8,860 nucleotides of DNA from Promethearchaeota archaeon (GTDB taxonomy: Archaea > Asgardarchaeota > Lokiarchaeia > Sigyniarchaeales > SOKP01): positions 1 through 8,860 of the forward strand of contig JAUWHL010000249.1 of the NCBI GenBank assembly GCA_030605895.1, given 5' to 3'. Position numbers and translations under genes: made by a program. The notes under the pieces were generated by a model, which saw only the letters and a list, made by a program, of their open reading frames with translations, searched no databases and was not told the origin of the DNA. Of this stretch, positions 5,646 to 8,860 are shown one piece after another; positions within the stretch are counted from its first letter, which is position 1, and each line of letters begins with the position of its first letter.

Positions 5646-8600
5646 AACCGCAATAATTTGATGTAATAATTTTTTAGTACTTTTGTTTTTCTTGCGATGG
5701 CGCTCCTCAATAATATCTAAGAAAGCACCGACTCTTGTTTCAAAACCAGCGTGGGCAGTATGAGAATCTATTTCAAGGTAACAAAATGTGTGCCCTTCAA
5801 GTTGTTGCCGAAAATGATGATACATCGTAGCATCAGGACCACAAGAAAAACAAGAAATAAAACAAATGTATATATTAGGGTACTTTTTTGCATATTCAAT
5901 AGCATTATTAATCTCCTGTGTAAAACTCCATACGTTCCTAGAGTGAGTTATTTCATCATTTAAAATGGGTAATAAATCAGAAGGAATAGCATTATAGCCT
6001 CTGCTAACTATTTTACGAGGAAGTGCTATATTAACATCTGGGGGAAATACTACATAGGGTCTTCCCGCTATAATCACAGATGGTTTTTTCAATAGATCCT
6101 TAAATTTTTTTCTACCAAACTCGGAGTACAATACTCTGTACATTTTATAGTGAAATAAAGCCACCAATCCAGCATTGATGCCTATTTTTTCTTCTAATCC
6201 TAATGTACTAGCAATTTTTCCGAACTCTTTCAACGTTGTTTCGATAAGGTCTTCAGAAATTCCAATATGAGGTGATAAAATCTTATCACCCATATCCTTA
6301 AAGGCTGCTCTTATGATGTCTGGAATTGTAGCTGTAGAAGGGCATGTATATCCATGAATATAACCATTGGGAATTTCCAATTCAATTACATGAGGTAAGA
6401 AAATATAGTTAACATTACGATCAATAAGATCATTTACTGCTCCATGGACCAATTCACATGGGTAACAGATAGGCGCTTTGGTCTTAGTATTACCTATTTT
6501 TGACGGATTTGATAATAATACATTATAACCAAGCTCATTGATGAACTTTGTGTATAAGGGAAGAAGAACATGTGACATTAAAGCCATGGGTATACCTATT
6601 ATACCTCGAGGATTCTTTAAAGAATGACCCCCAAATTCCTCGATCATCATCTTATTTCTAATTTCTACAAGGTCTTGACCTTCTTTTATTTTAAATTTTT
6701 TTTGACGTAATAATTTAAATTTAGAACATAACCCTCCAAATGGATAAACCTTTCCCCTTATCAAAATTCCTTGAATTTCACAATTATTTTCGCATGCTTT
6801 ACATCTAAAAGTATTCTTAATTTGCATTTCGCAGTTTACAAATTCCTTGAGCTTATAGTTTTCTTCAGAAATCGTTTTGTTTTGTAAAAGATCTCTTGTC
6901 ATAAGAGCAGTACCAACCGCCCCCATGAGTTCAGGATGAGCAGGTACTACGACTTTTTGCTGACAACGATCCGCAATAGCTAAAGCAACTGCTTTATTAA
7001 GAGCAACACCTCCAAGAAAAAGTAAAACTTTACCTATTTGCCGGGATCCAACAACACGTGAAATATAATTATCAGCAATTGAATACACTAACCCCGCGAT
7101 GACATCTCTAGGATTAGCGCCTTGTTGAAGTGCATTCCTTAAATCAGTATTGATAAAAGCGGCACAGCGTTCCCCAAATGCTATTGGGGTTTTGCTTCTA
7201 GTTGCGATACTACTTATTTCCTCTACAGTAATCCCCATATCAACCGATGCAGATTCCTCAAGAAAACTACCTGTTCCAGCAGAACATCCTTCATTCATGG
7301 CATAATCAATAGGTATTCCTTTTAAAAAAGAAATATATTTTGAATCTTGACCACCAATTTCAAATACCGTATCCACATTTGGAGCTTCTTCTGTAGCTGC
7401 TCTTGCATGTGCTAAAATTTCATTAAAACTTCGGCAATTATTTAAATAAACGGATACCATTTCTCTAGCAGAACCAGTTACGCCACATTGGATTATTTTT
7501 ATTGAATTATCACCTACTTGTTCCATAAGTTGACTGATACTGTTTTTAGTTGCTAGTATTGGATTTCCTAATGTTCTCAAATAAATACTTGCTCCTACGG
7601 AATCATCTACAATATTAAATAATATAGCTTTAGTAGTAGTAGAGCCCGCGTCAATACCAAGTATATATTTTTTACCTGGTTTTATCTCCCTTTTATCATC
7701 CGTAGCTACACGATAATCTAATAGGTTTTCAGCTTTATTTAGTGGTTCATAAGTTTGAAACTCAATTTTCGATGATTTAAACCAATCTTTATCTTGTAAG
7801 GAAGATTCTTGTAACTCAGACGCAAATAGTGAGGCTCCAAATACTTCAAGATAAGGGCTTTCTGGTAAAAGTTTAATTTCTGAGTCATTTAGAAATTCGG
7901 ATAAATTCTCTATGAAAATATTATTTAAAGCAACTCCCCCTGAAATGATGATTAACCTTGTTGGCCATTGTGCTGCTTCTATTAATTCACTAACCTTTCT
8001 TGCTAAGTCATAAATTAGAGTTTTAACGATATCTTCACGTTTACATTCACCTTTATTGAGTTTATGTGTAGCATCGGATTTACAATGAACAGAGCATCTT
8101 GTAGCCAATTGTGTGAAATTTCCATTTATACTAGCTTCAATTCCCTCTTCTATAGATAATCCCATCCTTTGAAGTTGTTGAACGATGAATTCACCTGTAC
8201 CAGCGGCACATTTCGAAGTTGATATTATATTTTTTATAATACCATTTTTCATTGGATAAACACTAAAAGTTTCTCCTCCAAGTGAGAGGAGGATATCAGG
8301 TTTTAGATTATAAAAGGACAGTGCTTTTTCTAAGCATTCGACCTCTGAAATATATGGCAAATTAAGAAAACCACTTGTAGCTTGACCTGTTATTACTATT
8401 TTTGAATTTTTATCAACATTATTATGTTTAAATATCTCTAAAATCTTCTTTTTTGGATAGCCCTCGTGACGTACAACCTCACTTGCTACCACTCCATCAA
8501 AAGTTCTACGAACCCACTTTACAGAAACTGCTCCAATTTCTAACCCTTCAAAATATTTGAGTTCCTGTTTATCTATTCTAGTAAGACTCCGATTTGACAT
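5643..8600 (-). CDS. Double BadF/HgdC ATPase-DUF2229 CoA-enzyme activase
   Basis: The 985-aa protein belongs to the ATP-dependent activators of 2-hydroxyacyl-CoA dehydratases and benzoyl-CoA reductases (ASKHA fold), which couple ATP hydrolysis to low-potential electron transfer. Module 1 (about 18-265) has GLEIGAVSVK, CAAGTG (Cys131), TRCSVHC (Cys169, Cys173) and SGGVALN. Module 2 (about 311-571) has intact GIDAGSTTTK, EIGGQDSK (Asp419), GCSAGTG (Cys439), GERC (Cys479) and LGGVALN. Cys131/169 and Cys439/479 match the two Cys per subunit that bind the shared [4Fe-4S] cluster of HgdC dimers. A Cys-rich linker follows (Cys590, 600, 603, 607, 625). DUF2229 (about 665-890) carries ICYPC (712, 715) and YTCPS (753), and SCFSCGPDA (917, 920) lies near the end. 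No membrane segment or signal peptide is seen. Module 1 deviates in both phosphate motifs and may be non-catalytic. ATG 8600 is the only ATG before an upstream in-frame stop. It is first in an operon with the HgdB-like gene. Substrate unknown. Confidence 0.92.
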   Translation of the reverse strand: MSNRSLTRIDKQELKYFEGLEIGAVSVKWVRRTFDGVVASEVVRHEGYPKKKILEIFKHNNVDKNSKIVITGQATSGFLNLPYISEVECLEKALSFYNLKPDILLSLGGETFSVYPMKNGIIKNIISTSKCAAGTGEFIVQQLQRMGLSIEEGIEASINGNFTQLATRCSVHCKSDATHKLNKGECKREDIVKTLIYDLARKVSELIEAAQWPTRLIIISGGVALNNIFIENLSEFLNDSEIKLLPESPYLEVFGASLFASELQESSLQDKDWFKSSKIEFQTYEPLNKAENLLDYRVATDDKREIKPGKKYILGIDAGSTTTKAILFNIVDDSVGASIYLRTLGNPILATKNSISQLMEQVGDNSIKIIQCGVTGSAREMVSVYLNNCRSFNEILAHARAATEEAPNVDTVFEIGGQDSKYISFLKGIPIDYAMNEGCSAGTGSFLEESASVDMGITVEEISSIATRSKTPIAFGERCAAFINTDLRNALQQGANPRDVIAGLVYSIADNYISRVVGSRQIGKVLLFLGGVALNKAVALAIADRCQQKVVVPAHPELMGAVGTALMTRDLLQNKTISEENYKLKEFVNCEMQIKNTFRCKACENNCEIQGILIRGKVYPFGGLCSKFKLLRQKKFKIKEGQDLVEIRNKMMIEEFGGHSLKNPRGIIGIPMALMSHVLLPLYTKFINELGYNVLLSNPSKIGNTKTKAPICYPCELVHGAVNDLIDRNVNYIFLPHVIELEIPNGYIHGYTCPSTATIPDIIRAAFKDMGDKILSPHIGISEDLIETTLKEFGKIASTLGLEEKIGINAGLVALFHYKMYRVLYSEFGRKKFKDLLKKPSVIIAGRPYVVFPPDVNIALPRKIVSRGYNAIPSDLLPILNDEITHSRNVWSFTQEINNAIEYAKKYPNIYICFISCFSCGPDATMYHHFRQQLEGHTFCYLEIDSHTAHAGFETRVGAFLDIIEERHRKKNKSTKKLLHQIIAV
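6726..6833 (-). other. Cys-rich linker segment of the activase
   Basis: Residues 590-625 contain Cys590, Cys600, Cys603, Cys607 and Cys625 in a pattern of the type F-x-C-x2-C-x3-C followed by GG-x-C. This lies between the second ATPase module and DUF2229. It looks like an additional Fe-S cluster or zinc site, and similar Cys motifs occur at this place in the large family members as I recall them. It could relay electrons from the activase cluster to the downstream domains. Cofactor identity is inference. Confidence 0.6.
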
Positions 8601-8629
8601 TTTTCTTGTTTTACTTAGATATTGATCGA

Positions 8630-8640
8630 TTTAAATAAAT
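8630..8640 (-). promoter_or_regulatory. TATA box for the activase operon
   Basis: The minus strand reads ATTTATTTAAA, centred about 34 bases upstream of the ATG at 8600. The expected start site leaves a leader of roughly 8 bases, and no Shine-Dalgarno sequence is present before the ATG. A near-leaderless transcript is inferred. A further AT palindrome (ATATTTAAATAT at 8663-8674) is an alternative, more distant TATA candidate. Confidence 0.4.
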
Positions 8641-8860
8641 AAGAAAATATAATTATAGCTAGATATTTAAATATTATACAACAAAAAATATGATTACTGA
8701 TATTATTCGATTAAGCTCATTAGAACTTTTATAATTCTCAACTATTTAAACAAAAAATTTTTCTTTCTCAGTGAGCAGTTTTTAAATAATATTGATTATT
8801 AAAAAATTCGTTTAATTTTAATAAAAAAGAATACAGCTCTTTTTAGCTTGTTCTCATGCG
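8641..8860. other. AT-rich noncoding end of the window
   Basis: No supportable gene is present. The longest tidy reading is a 14-codon plus-strand ORF from ATG 8690, too short to call. A TATA-like TTTTTAAATAAT lies near 8779-8790, and the plus strand has an ATG at 8856-8858 at the very edge. A gene entering or leaving beyond the window cannot be judged. AGCT-CTTTTT-AGCT near 8835-8848 is a weak four-base-pair hairpin around a T run. Confidence 0.5.

Noticed and set aside
5751..5963. 70-codon plus-strand frame inside the activase gene
   Set aside because: It lies opposite conserved DUF2229/C-terminal coding sequence, has no recognisable domain and no start signals.
8663..8674. AT-only perfect palindrome ATATTTAAATAT as an operator
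   Set aside because: AT-only palindromes are expected often at this base composition. It is noted only as an alternative TATA candidate.
8690..8734. 14-codon ORF near the right end
   Set aside because: It is too short, and shows no start signal or conservation that could be judged by eye.
8835..8848. AGCT-CTTTTT-AGCT as a terminator hairpin
   Set aside because: The stem is only four base pairs, AGCT is self-complementary, and no adjacent gene end is visible.

Overview
The window is strongly AT-rich and most likely comes from an archaeon, plausibly an Asgard/Lokiarchaeia-type lineage. Supporting signs: the first genes of transcription units lack Shine-Dalgarno sequences and have TTTAAATAA-like TATA boxes about 24-35 bases before the ATG (leaderless or nearly so); an internal operon gene does have a GAGGT site; T-tracts without hairpins lie at gene ends; and there is a long Lys/Glu-rich coiled-coil protein with short helical repeats of a kind I associate with Lokiarchaeia. 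This assignment is an inference. TGA is used as a stop and TGG for Trp, so the code looks standard.

Left part (1-1806): a plus-strand gene for a 426-aa coiled-coil protein with two kinds of internal duplication, starting at a TTG. Facing it on the minus strand is a 91-aa protein of the TIGR04076 family (function unknown). A T5/A6 tract between them could terminate both.

Middle part (1807-4148): a 103-base divergent promoter region separates the TIGR04076 gene from a plus-strand two-gene operon. The operon encodes a PepD-type M20 dipeptidase with all expected metal and catalytic residues, followed after 10 bases by a YfcE-like calcineurin-type metallophosphoesterase whose start is fixed by a Shine-Dalgarno site.

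Right part (4233-8600): a minus-strand two-gene operon for an ATP-driven iron-sulfur electron-transfer system of the 2-hydroxyacyl-CoA dehydratase/benzoyl-CoA reductase activator superfamily. The 985-aa upstream protein contains two BadF/HgdC-type ATPase modules, a Cys-rich linker and a DUF2229 domain. The 468-aa downstream protein resembles the C-terminal, HgdB-like part of the roughly 1400-aa single-chain bacterial relatives. The two genes are in the same reading frame and separated by one TGA and one further codon, so they look like a bacterial-type single chain cut by one stop codon. This is the most interesting part of the window. The substrate is unknown, and no conventional dehydratase subunits, CoA-transferase or acyl-CoA dehydrogenase genes are nearby.

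No tRNA, rRNA, CRISPR array, insertion sequence or transposase was recognised. The stretch 8601-8860 is AT-rich noncoding DNA with TATA-like motifs and no supportable gene.
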